Origin: Patescibacteria group bacterium
GTDB lineage: Bacteria; Patescibacteriota; Microgenomatia; UBA10105; UBA927
Direction: 5' to 3'
DNA length: 15,102 nucleotides
NCBI GenBank assembly: GCA_003545435.1
Contig: DPYI01000018.1
Coordinates: forward strand, 8,538-23,639
Made by a program: the position numbers and the translations under genes. Below the pieces are notes generated by a model, which did not search any database, was not told the origin of the DNA, and was given only the letters and a program-made list of their open reading frames with translations. The number at the start of each line of letters is the position of its first letter. The first letter of the stretch is position 1. This document shows positions 7,728-14,823 of this stretch, piece by piece.

Positions 7728-7730
7728 TAT

Positions 7731-8588
7731 ATGGCTAGTATCAGACTTTTGCGCGGCCGCATCAAATCTGTAAAAAATATAGCCCAAATTACAAAAGCTA
7801 TGGAGATGGTAGCTGCATCAAAAATGAAAAAGGCCCAGGCCCAGGCTCTTAGCGGCAAGCTGTATGCTCAGAAAATATTTGATATGGTTATGGAACTGGG
7901 AGAAAAATCAGATTCACGTCATCATCCGTTATTAACCAAGCCCGCTCAAACGACAGGCAGGCGGCTTATACTCCTTTTGTCTACGAACAAGGGGTTATGC
8001 GGATCGCTCAACACTAACCTTTTGAGGTTTTTTCTGGAGACGTATCCGAATGTGAATGCCCATGACTATGTCTCGATTGGGAAAAAAGGTGCGAATCTCT
8101 TGGTGCGCATGGGAGGATCCTTGATTGCTGATTTTTCACAAAGCAATACGTTTGTTGAAACTGTTCCTGCATTGGCTGATTTAGCGGTTTCCGGATATCT
8201 TTCCTATAAATATGACGGAGTTGATTTGGTATGGAATGAATTTTTTTCTGCACTAAAACAGCATCCTGTAAAAAAAACAATTCTTCCTTTGACGATGGCA
8301 TTTGAGCAGACGAAGTCTACCGCACAAAATCATGAATTTCTTATAGAACCCACCATTTCAGAGGTATTTGACCGGCTGCTTCCGCATTACATAGAAAATC
8401 AGATCAGGGATGCCATTCTGCAGGCTGAGGCAAGTGAGCATTCAGCCCGCATGATCGCCATGAGAAATGCAACGGATAATGCCAGATCACGTATCGATGA
8501 TCTGACGCTTATGTACAATAAAGCGCGCCAGGAAAAGATTACCTACGAAATATCCGATATGATAACTGCCCGGATGACCATGTCATAA
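7731..8588 (+). CDS. atpG: F1Fo ATP synthase subunit gamma
   Basis: Central rotor shaft of F1, 285 residues. Both coiled-coil ends that penetrate the alpha3beta3 head are present. The N-terminal helix carries GRIKSVKNIAQITKAMEMVAA, and the C-terminal helix carries RNATDNARSRIDDLTLMYNK followed by ARQEKITYEISDM. The middle (about 75-210) is the Rossmann-like globular part and contains LSTNKGLCGSLN, a family hallmark. Length is typical. It starts 3 bases after atpA, with AAGGAG (7713-7718) about 12 bases upstream inside the atpA end. There are no insertions like those of photosynthetic gamma subunits. Confidence 0.97.
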   Translation: MASIRLLRGRIKSVKNIAQITKAMEMVAASKMKKAQAQALSGKLYAQKIFDMVMELGEKSDSRHHPLLTKPAQTTGRRLILLLSTNKGLCGSLNTNLLRFFLETYPNVNAHDYVSIGKKGANLLVRMGGSLIADFSQSNTFVETVPALADLAVSGYLSYKYDGVDLVWNEFFSALKQHPVKKTILPLTMAFEQTKSTAQNHEFLIEPTISEVFDRLLPHYIENQIRDAILQAEASEHSARMIAMRNATDNARSRIDDLTLMYNKARQEKITYEISDMITARMTMS

Positions 8589-8607
8589 AGCATGTAAAGG
8601 AGACTGT

Positions 8608-10017
8608 ATGAAAAAAAATATAAGAAAACAGCAAAAACAATCCATGAAAGGCGTTATTGTTCAGGTCATGGGTGCGGTAGTTGACGTGCAGTTTCCTTTT
8701 GAATATCTTCCTTCCATATATGAAGCACTGCATGTTCAGACAAAATTCACCGATTCCGGAATTCTCGTTTTGGAGGTAGCTTCCCAGATCGGCGACCATC
8801 GCGTTAAAACTGTAGCTCTTGGACCTACGGACGGACTTAAACGAGGTACAGAAGTCAGTGCAACCGGCGCTCCTATTACCGTCCCTGTGGGCAAAAAAAC
8901 CTTAGGAAGACTTTTTAATGTCGTGGGGAATACAATCGATCAAAAAGGAGAAGTAAAAACAGGGAAAATGTATCCAATACACAGGAACGCTCCCGCATTT
9001 ACCGACCAAAGCACAAAACTGGAAATTCTGGAAACCGGTATTAAAGTCATTGACCTGATAGCGCCGTTTGTAAAAGGAGGGAAAGTCGCAATTTTCGGAG
9101 GAGCAGGAGTCGGCAAAACCGTTCTTATTCAGGAACTTATCCATAATGTTGCGGAAGTTCATGGAGGAGTATCCGTATTTGCAGGAGTCGGCGAACGATC
9201 CCGCGAAGGAAATGATTTATACCGCGAAATGAAGGAGTCGGGAGTTATACATAAAACCGCCATGGTGTTCGGTCAGATGAACGAACCTCCGGGATCCAGG
9301 CTTCGAGTAGCATTAACAGGGCTCACAATGGCTGAATATTTCCGGGATGAAGAAGGGCAGGATGTTCTTTTGTTTATTGACAACATATTCCGTTTTGCCC
9401 AGGCTGGCAGTGAAGTTTCAGCACTTCTTGGACGCATTCCTTCAGCCGTCGGGTATCAGCCCACTCTTGCCTCAGAAATGGGAGCTCTGCAGGAACGTAT
9501 AACTTCTACAAAAAAAGGGTCCATAACGTCAGTTCAGGCAGTCTATGTGCCGGCTGATGATTATACGGATCCGGCGCCTGTTGCTACGTTTGCTCATTTG
9601 GACTCATCTATTTCTTTGGAACGATCGATTGCAGATCAGGGACTCTACCCTGCAGTTGATCCTTTATCCTCCAATTCCCGGATATTGGAGCCCGGTACAG
9701 TGGGGAAAGAGCATTATGAAGTGGCTCGGGGAGTGCAGCGGGTGTTGCAAAGGTATAAGGATCTTCAGGATATTATCGCAATCCTGGGGATGGAAGAGCT
9801 AAGTGATGAGGATAAACAGACGGTTACGCGCGCCCGTAAAATCCAAAGGTTTCTGACACAGCCTATGTTTGTTGCTGAAGCATTTACGTCAAAGCAGGGG
9901 AAATACGTAAAACTCTCGGAAACCGTTCGCGGTTTTAAGGAAATTCTTGAAGGAAAACATGACGCTAAAAACGAACAGGCATTTTATATGATCGGAAACA
10001 TTGATGAGGTGAAATAA
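8608..10017 (+). CDS. atpD: F1Fo ATP synthase subunit beta
   Basis: Catalytic subunit of F1, 469 residues, making ATP from ADP and phosphate. Walker A is GGAGVGKT (164-171, Lys170). The catalytic glutamate is Glu196 in VGERSREGNDLYREM, and Walker B is VLLFIDNIFRF (Asp258). The DELSEED lever is present as EELSDED (396-402). The start at 8608 is supported by AAAGGAG about 6 bases upstream. It adds a basic 12-residue tail (MKKNIRKQQKQS) before the point where most beta subunits begin, and ATG 8644 would be the alternative without that tail. The 19-base gap after atpG and operon position agree with the call. Confidence 0.98.
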   Translation: MKKNIRKQQKQSMKGVIVQVMGAVVDVQFPFEYLPSIYEALHVQTKFTDSGILVLEVASQIGDHRVKTVALGPTDGLKRGTEVSATGAPITVPVGKKTLGRLFNVVGNTIDQKGEVKTGKMYPIHRNAPAFTDQSTKLEILETGIKVIDLIAPFVKGGKVAIFGGAGVGKTVLIQELIHNVAEVHGGVSVFAGVGERSREGNDLYREMKESGVIHKTAMVFGQMNEPPGSRLRVALTGLTMAEYFRDEEGQDVLLFIDNIFRFAQAGSEVSALLGRIPSAVGYQPTLASEMGALQERITSTKKGSITSVQAVYVPADDYTDPAPVATFAHLDSSISLERSIADQGLYPAVDPLSSNSRILEPGTVGKEHYEVARGVQRVLQRYKDLQDIIAILGMEELSDEDKQTVTRARKIQRFLTQPMFVAEAFTSKQGKYVKLSETVRGFKEILEGKHDAKNEQAFYMIGNIDEVK

Positions 10018-10020
10018 TGT

Positions 10021-10458
10021 ATGCATTCAATTCTTTTAGAAATCATAACGCCCCAAAGAAAAGCATTTGCAGAAAATGTTAACGCCGTCTATGTACCGAC
10101 GGCAAACGGAAGAATAGGAGTGTTACCGAAACACCTTCGGCTGTTTACTAGCCTTACTGAGGGGGAGATAAAAATTACGTACGGAGGAAAAGACTGGTAT
10201 CTGGCAATCGGAGGCGGATTCATGGAGGTGACAAAGGAAAAAATTTCCATTCTCGTATCCCGTGCGGTTCATGCTGACGAGATTAATGAATCTGAACTTA
10301 AAAAAGCCCAGGAGGAAGCCAAAGATAAAATCCGTCAAAAAGGGAAAACAGAAGAGCGCACTGAGGCACTTGCTTCCCTCAGACGGTCTTACCTGGAACT
10401 GAAAGTCCTTGGGCACCACAAACACCGTCAGATGCCGTCCATGCCTTCTGTCTCCTAA
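10021..10458 (+). CDS. atpC: F1Fo ATP synthase subunit epsilon
   Basis: Rotor subunit of F1 linking gamma to the c-ring and able to inhibit ATP hydrolysis, 145 residues. The N-terminal beta-sandwich is clear: LLEIITPQRKAFAENVNAV, then GRIGVLPKHLRLFTSL, then LAIGGGFMEV. It is followed by the two-helix C-terminal domain (about residues 88-130) rich in Lys and Glu. A His/Met/Pro/Ser tail (GHHKHRQMPSMPSVS) extends beyond the usual end and has no known role. A GAGGTGA ribosome binding site (10006-10012) lies 8 bases before ATG 10021. An out-of-frame ATG overlapping the atpD stop opens no gene. It is the last gene of the operon; no strong terminator is seen after it, and the pyrG promoter follows directly. 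Confidence 0.96.
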   Translation: MHSILLEIITPQRKAFAENVNAVYVPTANGRIGVLPKHLRLFTSLTEGEIKITYGGKDWYLAIGGGFMEVTKEKISILVSRAVHADEINESELKKAQEEAKDKIRQKGKTEERTEALASLRRSYLELKVLGHHKHRQMPSMPSVS

Positions 10459-10461
10459 ATC

Positions 10462-10490
10462 TTGACTGATGTGTCTCATTTTGGTATCTT
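10462..10490 (+). promoter_or_regulatory. promoter for pyrG
   Basis: TTGACT (10462-10467) and TATCTT (10485-10490) are 17 bases apart, with an extended -10 TGG at 10482-10484. This gives a good sigma-70-type match just 3 bases after the atpC stop. The start would be near 10496-10498, leaving a leader of about 95-140 nt before pyrG. Confidence 0.6.
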
Positions 10491-10596
10491 TAACTATGCC
10501 CGGTTGTGAATCTTCGATTACAAATACGCTTATCGTAAATCCGCATGTTCGGAATATTTTGATCATCGTTATGAAAGGAAGGTTAAGATTTGGGTA

Positions 10597-10616
10597 ATCC
10601 CTTTGTAAAAAGGGAT
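10597..10616 (+). other. hairpin near the pyrG start
   Basis: ATCCCTTT (10597-10604) pairs perfectly with AAAGGGAT (10609-10616) around a GTAA loop. It sits between the two candidate pyrG start codons (TTG 10590 and ATG 10638). No T-run follows it. Depending on the true start it is either a leader element or part of the 5' coding region. It does not resemble the Gram-positive pyrG attenuator, because no G-run initiation site is visible at the inferred transcript start. Confidence 0.5.
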
Positions 10617-10637
10617 ATCGAAGATCTACTATCGGGT

Positions 10638-12293
10638 ATGCTCACCAAATTTATCTTTGTCTCCGGTGGAGTAATATCGGGCTTAGGAAAAGGCAATACT
10701 ACAGCCGCAATAGCACTTCTTCTTCAAAACAGAGGATATAAAGTCACTCCGGTGAAATGCGAAAACTACCTCAATATCGACGCCGGGCTTATCAATCCCA
10801 TTGAACACGGGGATCCGTATCTGTTGGATGACGGAACAGAGGCGGATATGGACATGGGAACATACGAAAAGTTCCTGGGTAAAGACATGCACCGGTACAA
10901 CTTCATAACCATGGGGCAGATTTATAAAACCGTTATTGATAAGGAACGGAATTTCGGGTATAACGGCGAGGATGTTGAGGCAATTCCCCATGTAACGGAC
11001 GAAATCATCAAAAGAATTAAAGAGGCCGGGGTAAAAGATCAGGCAGAAATTGTGGTAATAGAGCTGGGGGGGACAGCCGGAGAATATCAAAACATGTTGT
11101 ATTACGAGGCATCCCGGATTCTTTCCCATGATAAGAAAAATACGGTTATTCATGTCCACGTCAGTTATCTCCCCACACCCTCCCATCTGGGTGAACCGAA
11201 GACCAAACCAACCCAACTGTCTGTACGAACTCTCAATTCCATGGGGATTCAGCCGGATTTTATTGTAGCGCGCGCTGAAAAACCGGTAGATGAGAGGAGA
11301 AGAGCGCGGTTTGCGCTTTTTTGCAACGTTGAACCGGAAAATATTATCAACAATGTTGACCTTGAAAGCCCGTATGAAACACCGATTCTTTTTGCCCAAC
11401 AACGGTTTGATGAAAAAATTTTATCCATGCTTAATCTCCCGGTATCTCCACTTCATATGGAAGAGTGGAAAGAAATGATTGGGAGGACAAAAAAGAAAAA
11501 CAACAAAAAAATTACTATTGCCATAGTCGGCAAGTATTTTGCCACAGGCGAATATCAGCTGAGGGACAGCTATGCAGCGCTTTTGGACGCAATAGATCAT
11601 GCAAGCTGGGAACAGGATGTGAAAACACAAACAACATGGGTTCAATCGGAAAAACTGGAAAAAGGAGTAGTGACTGATCTGGAAAATGCTGACGGTATCA
11701 TCGTTCCAATAGGATGGGGACCCCGCGGAGTTGAGGGAAAGATTAAGGCAATTGAGTATGCTCGCATGCATAAAATTCCCTATCTTGGACTTTGTTATGG
11801 CATGCAGCTGGCGGTTGTTGAGTATGCCCGCAATGTTCTTGGACTCAGTGATGCGCATACGACAGAATGCAACTCTGAAACGACTCATCCGGTCATATAC
11901 ACGAATAAAGGTCAGGATGAGAATATCAAGCGAAGGGCATACGGAGGAACCATGCGGTTAGGCCGATGGGACTGCCAAGTGGTAAAAGGGACGATAGCAG
12001 ACCAAAGCTATACTCGGTTTAAAGGCTTCGATAAACCTGATGAACGGATTGTCGGGGAACGCCACCGCCACCGGTATGAATTTAACGGCGCATACAGGAA
12101 GCAATTTGAAAAAAAAGGACTGATTATTGCTGGAAAATCCATAGTGGAAAATCTGGTTGAAATTATTGAATTGCCCAAAAACGTTCATCCGTTTTTCGTG
12201 GGAACTCAGTTTCATCCCGAATACCGCTCCCTGCCATTAAAGCCCCATCCCCTGTTCCTCTCCTACATCCGCGCTTGTGCCAAGCACGCATAG
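10638..12293 (+). CDS. pyrG: CTP synthase
   Basis: Makes CTP from UTP, ATP and glutamine; last step of de novo pyrimidine nucleotide synthesis. From ATG 10638 the protein has 551 residues. The synthetase domain begins FIFVSGGVISGLGKG (Lys18), with the metal-binding aspartates in EADMDMG, IELGGTAGE, and KTKPTQLSV. The glutaminase domain has nucleophile Cys386 in GLCYGMQ and His526/Glu528 in QFHPEYRS. Several usually invariant stretches are altered: ENYLNIDAGLINPIEHG replaces the common DPYxNxDPGTMSPxxHG, and PIGWGPRG replaces PGGFGxRG. The start is uncertain. ATG 10638 matches family starts but lacks a Shine-Dalgarno sequence. TTG 10590 has AAAGGAAGG 7 bases upstream and would add 16 residues. 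The gene has its own promoter after the ATP synthase operon. Confidence 0.95.
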   Translation: MLTKFIFVSGGVISGLGKGNTTAAIALLLQNRGYKVTPVKCENYLNIDAGLINPIEHGDPYLLDDGTEADMDMGTYEKFLGKDMHRYNFITMGQIYKTVIDKERNFGYNGEDVEAIPHVTDEIIKRIKEAGVKDQAEIVVIELGGTAGEYQNMLYYEASRILSHDKKNTVIHVHVSYLPTPSHLGEPKTKPTQLSVRTLNSMGIQPDFIVARAEKPVDERRRARFALFCNVEPENIINNVDLESPYETPILFAQQRFDEKILSMLNLPVSPLHMEEWKEMIGRTKKKNNKKITIAIVGKYFATGEYQLRDSYAALLDAIDHASWEQDVKTQTTWVQSEKLEKGVVTDLENADGIIVPIGWGPRGVEGKIKAIEYARMHKIPYLGLCYGMQLAVVEYARNVLGLSDAHTTECNSETTHPVIYTNKGQDENIKRRAYGGTMRLGRWDCQVVKGTIADQSYTRFKGFDKPDERIVGERHRHRYEFNGAYRKQFEKKGLIIAGKSIVENLVEIIELPKNVHPFFVGTQFHPEYRSLPLKPHPLFLSYIRACAKHA

Positions 12294-12303
12294 CTGATAA
12301 AAT
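12275..12303 (+). promoter_or_regulatory. possible promoter for rplS
   Basis: TAAAAT (12298-12303) with an extended TGA at 12295-12297 lies just past the pyrG stop. TTGTGC (12275-12280) is 17 bases upstream as a partial -35. Transcription would start near 12310, leaving a leader of only about 9 nt before ATG 12319, with no Shine-Dalgarno sequence in it. Confidence 0.45.
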
Positions 12304-12318
12304 ACGTTAATCTACAGT

Positions 12319-12735
12319 ATGGCAAATTGTGCAACATGGATATCCAAAGACGGGGATTCAAAAAAATCCGTTACATTTAATGTAGGGGATAGCATCCGCG
12401 TGCACTACACGCTTATAGAAAAAGAGAAGATTGCAGGAAAAACAAAGCGTGAAGTGAAGCTGGAAACACATGAGAGAACGCAAATTTTTGAAGGAATCGT
12501 GATAGCCCTCAAAGGCAGCCGGGAAAACCGGATGGTTACGGTACGGAAAATAGGGATCGGCGCCATCGGAATCGAGCGCATATTCCCGCTTGTTTCTCCG
12601 TGGATTAAAAAAATTGAAGTAAAAAAACACGGGGAAGTCCGGCGGGCAAAATTGTATTACCTGCGCAGTCGGTCGGGTAAATCAGCCACCAAAATCAATG
12701 AATCCACAAGCCTGCCACAAACAGAACCTCGGTAA
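12319..12735 (+). CDS. rplS: 50S ribosomal protein L19
   Basis: Large-subunit protein at the 30S-50S interface, 138 residues. The core is plain: FNVGDSIRVHYT, then TQIFEGIVIALKGSRENRMVTV, then GIERIFPLVSPWIKKIEV, ending RRAKLYYLRSRSGKSA. Three points differ from common L19. The N-terminal helix is replaced by a short unrelated stretch. About a dozen extra residues rich in Lys and Glu (IEKEKIAGKTKREVKLETHER) sit between the first two strands. A polar tail of about 20 residues follows the usual YLRxRxGK end. The tail is encoded in DNA that overlaps the next gene by 38 bases in another frame. ATG 12319 is chosen by length; no Shine-Dalgarno sequence is seen. Confidence 0.95.
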   Translation: MANCATWISKDGDSKKSVTFNVGDSIRVHYTLIEKEKIAGKTKREVKLETHERTQIFEGIVIALKGSRENRMVTVRKIGIGAIGIERIFPLVSPWIKKIEVKKHGEVRRAKLYYLRSRSGKSATKINESTSLPQTEPR

Positions 12736-13072
12736 ACACGGTGAATCACTTGCCTGTGACTATCTGGAAAAGCATGGTTACGGAATCATAGACCGCAATT
12801 TCAAAGCCCGATACGGAGAGATTGACATTATCGCAACGAAGGATAAAATTCTGGTTTTTATTGAAGTAAAAACCCGGATTAATCAAAAGTACGGATCTCC
12901 CGAGGAAGCAGTAACTCCAAGAAAGATCAAGGAGGTGATAGCCACCGCTGCCTATTACTCACTCCTTCATTCGGATCTGCCGACATCCCACAGGATCGAT
13001 GTTATTGCTATTCAATTATTCCCTGACCGGACCATTCAGGATCTCCGGCATATTGAAAATATTACGCAGTGA
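12698..13072 (+). CDS. yraN: YraN/UPF0102 family nuclease-fold protein
   Basis: A 124-residue protein of the UPF0102 family, which has a PD-(D/E)xK endonuclease-like fold and a poorly defined role linked to DNA uptake or repair. The N-terminal LGKHGESLACDYLEKHGYGI is followed by RYGEIDIIA and FIEVKTR. These give the presumed catalytic set Glu16, Asp43, Glu56 and Lys58. The C-terminal part has RKIKEVIATAAYYSL and HRIDVIAI, as in relatives. The start lies 38 bases inside rplS. No in-frame start exists further downstream before the conserved GKHGE, so the overlap is probably real and implies coupling with L19. rplS-yraN adjacency is common in bacteria. Function beyond the fold is not known. Confidence 0.93.
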   Translation: MNPQACHKQNLGKHGESLACDYLEKHGYGIIDRNFKARYGEIDIIATKDKILVFIEVKTRINQKYGSPEEAVTPRKIKEVIATAAYYSLLHSDLPTSHRIDVIAIQLFPDRTIQDLRHIENITQ

Positions 13073-13100
13073 TTTTTCCTCTTCTGTTTTTTGACTGATT

Positions 13101-13109
13101 TGCTATGAT
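13101..13109 (+). promoter_or_regulatory. extended -10 for the glycosyltransferase gene
   Basis: TGC followed by TATGAT is a strong extended -10 match in the 40-base gap after yraN. A TTGACT at 13091-13096 is only 7 bases upstream, too close to act as its -35. Transcription would start near 13116, three bases before the in-frame ATG at 13119, which suggests a leaderless message. Confidence 0.4.
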
Positions 13110-13112
13110 GTA

Positions 13113-14663
13113 ATGAATATGACACTTCAGAAAAACCGCATATATATCCCCTTGCTCCTTTTCCTTCTGACGTTTGCTGTTTCAGGTTACTTTTCCACAA
13201 TCGGCATAGACCCCCACCATGACGGCATCATGTTCAAACCTGCCCTTGACGTGGCTAACGGAAAAATGCTTTTTAAAGATACGTTTTCCATGTTTAATGT
13301 TTTGTCTCTACTTATTCAGGGGGCAGCGCTTCTTATATTCGGGAAATACCTTATCACGATAAAACTCTGCAATGCTTTTTTCTACGGTCTTATTTCCGTA
13401 CTTGTATATAGTATTTTTAAACGGTTTCTTCCACGGTCAGTCGTTGTGGCGACGGTAATTCTTTGGATATTTTCAGCTCCGTATTTTTTGTGGACTTTTT
13501 TGGCATGGTCTACGGTATATGCTTTGTTTTTCCTCTTAGCCAGCCTCTATTTTCTTATTCTTTCCATTGAGAAAAAAGACAAAAAAGCTTTTATCTTACT
13601 GTCCGGAATTTGTGCTGCATTCACGTTTTGGACCCGCCAGAATATAGGTATAGTCCTCTGCCTTATGTTCATGGCATTTTTCTTCTATGAGGGGATACTG
13701 CGTGCTGTTTCATTAAAGGAATCCATACGGCGATCCTTACTGTTTTTATCCGGACTATTCGTAATATCATCCGTCATCATTCTCTGGCTTCTTACAAATG
13801 GCGCATTGAACGATTGGTGGCTCCAGTCGTTTGTCCATCCGCATCTCTGGAGTATACCGGTTACGCAAAACTATACATTTCAGCTGATACTTCAGAACCT
13901 GTTTCCCGTAACATATAGCCAAAGCCCCGTATCTCTTTGGTTTCTCATGCCCATCATCACGCTCTATGTATTTCTGAAATATGTTATTGTATCTCTTTAT
14001 TCACCAAAATCAGTATCCGCACGAACCGTTCTTGCTTGTATTTTCATCAGCATTGCTGCCTGGACGGAATACTATCCGATTGTGTGCTACCGGCATGTAT
14101 ACTGGGGAGCAACTGTCATGTTCGGGACATTCGCACTTTTTGTCTATCATCTGGCCAAAGACATCTCTGGGCCTTTTACTAAAAAATCCACTCTCATCAC
14201 CAACTGTTTAACTATTCTTTTTTTACTGATTGTATTCTATCCTGAAGTATCATACCGGATCACAGAAGGAATAAAAAAAAGCCAAGCTCAATATACTGTT
14301 CTTACCGCGCCTTCCGTATTGCAGGGGATGCGGGTAACGGAGAATGAGGCAGACTATTATACCCGTATGGCCTCTGAAATCAGTTCATTTCTGGACAACA
14401 ATCCGGGGAAAAACGTGATAAATCTTACGATGGACGCACTGTATCTGACCTTTGACCAGAGAATTCAGAATATCCATCCGGCCTACGTAAATTTGATGTT
14501 TCTCAATTCTGACGTTTATCCAGCATATTGGAGAACGTATGAAACGTATTGGCAAAAAAACCAGCCTCTCATCATCACATACGGAGAGTTTGTACCGCCC
14601 GGCTACTGCAAAGATATCCAAATTCCTGAAATGTATGGCACGTATCTCGTAAAACCGTGTTGA
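13113..14663 (+). CDS. polytopic membrane protein, probable GT-C glycosyltransferase
   Basis: Integral membrane protein of 516 residues with about twelve hydrophobic segments, from residues 10-30 to about 358-373, and a hydrophilic C-terminal part of about 130 residues. The first outside loop has acidic residues in the layout of GT-C enzymes of the ArnT/PMT/RgtA type: GIDPHHDG (Asp33, Asp37), then DVANGKMLFKDTFS (Asp56). Such enzymes move a sugar from a lipid-phosphate donor to a lipid or protein outside the membrane; donor and acceptor cannot be told here. WTRQNIG (about 172) also recurs in the family. Met1 (13113) and Met3 (13119) are both possible starts; if the -10 at 13104-13109 is used, Met3 is favoured. 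The gene stands as a single unit between yraN and the tRNA locus, with a weak terminator after it. Confidence 0.75.
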   Translation: MNMTLQKNRIYIPLLLFLLTFAVSGYFSTIGIDPHHDGIMFKPALDVANGKMLFKDTFSMFNVLSLLIQGAALLIFGKYLITIKLCNAFFYGLISVLVYSIFKRFLPRSVVVATVILWIFSAPYFLWTFLAWSTVYALFFLLASLYFLILSIEKKDKKAFILLSGICAAFTFWTRQNIGIVLCLMFMAFFFYEGILRAVSLKESIRRSLLFLSGLFVISSVIILWLLTNGALNDWWLQSFVHPHLWSIPVTQNYTFQLILQNLFPVTYSQSPVSLWFLMPIITLYVFLKYVIVSLYSPKSVSARTVLACIFISIAAWTEYYPIVCYRHVYWGATVMFGTFALFVYHLAKDISGPFTKKSTLITNCLTILFLLIVFYPEVSYRITEGIKKSQAQYTVLTAPSVLQGMRVTENEADYYTRMASEISSFLDNNPGKNVINLTMDALYLTFDQRIQNIHPAYVNLMFLNSDVYPAYWRTYETYWQKNQPLIITYGEFVPPGYCKDIQIPEMYGTYLVKPC

Positions 14664-14673
14664 TGATGGGAGC

Positions 14674-14693
14674 TTCTCCAGAAGAGAGTTTTT
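14674..14693 (+). terminator. weak intrinsic terminator after the glycosyltransferase gene
   Basis: TTCTC (14674-14678) pairs with GAGAG (14684-14688, one T-G wobble) around a 5-nt loop and is followed directly by five T's (14689-14693). It lies 10 bases after the stop. The stem is short, so termination is probably partial. Confidence 0.4.
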
Positions 14694-14725
14694 GGGGTAC
14701 TTTCAGTGAATAATCATAGTATAAC

Positions 14726-14734
14726 TGGTATAAT
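14726..14734 (+). promoter_or_regulatory. strong extended -10 promoter of the tRNA locus
   Basis: TGG followed by a consensus TATAAT (14729-14734) ends 9 bases before the tRNA 5' sequence at 14744, the normal distance for a tRNA gene with a 2-3 nt leader. The -35 is weak (GTGAAT at 14706-14711, 17 bases away). TAATCATAG occurs at 14711-14719 and again at 14731-14739, exactly 20 bases apart, so part of the promoter looks duplicated. Confidence 0.7.
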
Positions 14735-14743
14735 CATAGGACA

Positions 14744-14762
14744 GGGTCGGTAGCTCAATGGT
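14744..14762 (+). pseudogene. truncated tRNA 5' end (first copy)
   Basis: GGGTCGGTAGCTCAATGGT is the first 19 nt of a tRNA gene: 7-nt acceptor strand, T8-A9, the D-stem strand GCTC and part of the D-loop. It is identical to 15081-15099. After the shared GGT the sequence leaves the expected AGAGC and enters GC-rich hairpins, and no anticodon arm or T-arm (GTTCGAATC-like) follows, so it is not a full tRNA. CCGACCT at 14771-14777 could still pair with the acceptor strand (one wobble), and GAGC at 14768-14771 with GCTC, giving a possible acceptor-plus-D-arm minihelix in the transcript. Confidence 0.8.
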
Positions 14763-14795
14763 CCGACGAGCCGACCTAATGTCGGCTGATCGGAC
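14761..14795 (+). repeat. element hairpin 1 (two-part stem)
   Basis: GTCCGA (14761-14766) pairs with TCGGAC (14790-14795). Inside a 2x2 internal loop, AGCCGAC (14769-14775) pairs with GTCGGCT (14781-14787) around the loop CTAAT. That is 13 base pairs, starting at the end of the tRNA fragment. It shares the unit CCGAC-5nt-GTCGG with hairpin 2. Confidence 0.75.
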
Positions 14796-14814
14796 TCCGA
14801 CTTTACGTCGGAGT
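14794..14814 (+). promoter_or_regulatory. element hairpin 2, covering the nuclease ribosome binding site
   Basis: ACTCCGAC (14794-14801) pairs perfectly with GTCGGAGT (14807-14814) around the loop TTTAC, an 8-bp stem. The only Shine-Dalgarno-like sequence before the nuclease ATG, GGAG at 14810-14813, is entirely inside the 3' arm. Its first two bases (14794-14795) are also used by hairpin 1, so the two stems compete slightly. Confidence 0.7.
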
Positions 14815-14823
14815 AGAAATGCT

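Noticed and set aside
10683..11402. Long reverse-strand open frame (239 codons) opposite pyrG
   Set aside because: It is antisense to a clearly conserved gene, its translation has no recognisable motifs, and there is no ribosome binding site. It is a shadow frame.
14794..14814. Hairpin 2 read as a tRNA anticodon arm (5-bp stem, loop CTTTACG)
   Set aside because: The loop lacks the usual purine at position 37, and no T-arm or 3' acceptor in the right order follows, so it is not a tRNA with an odd D-arm.
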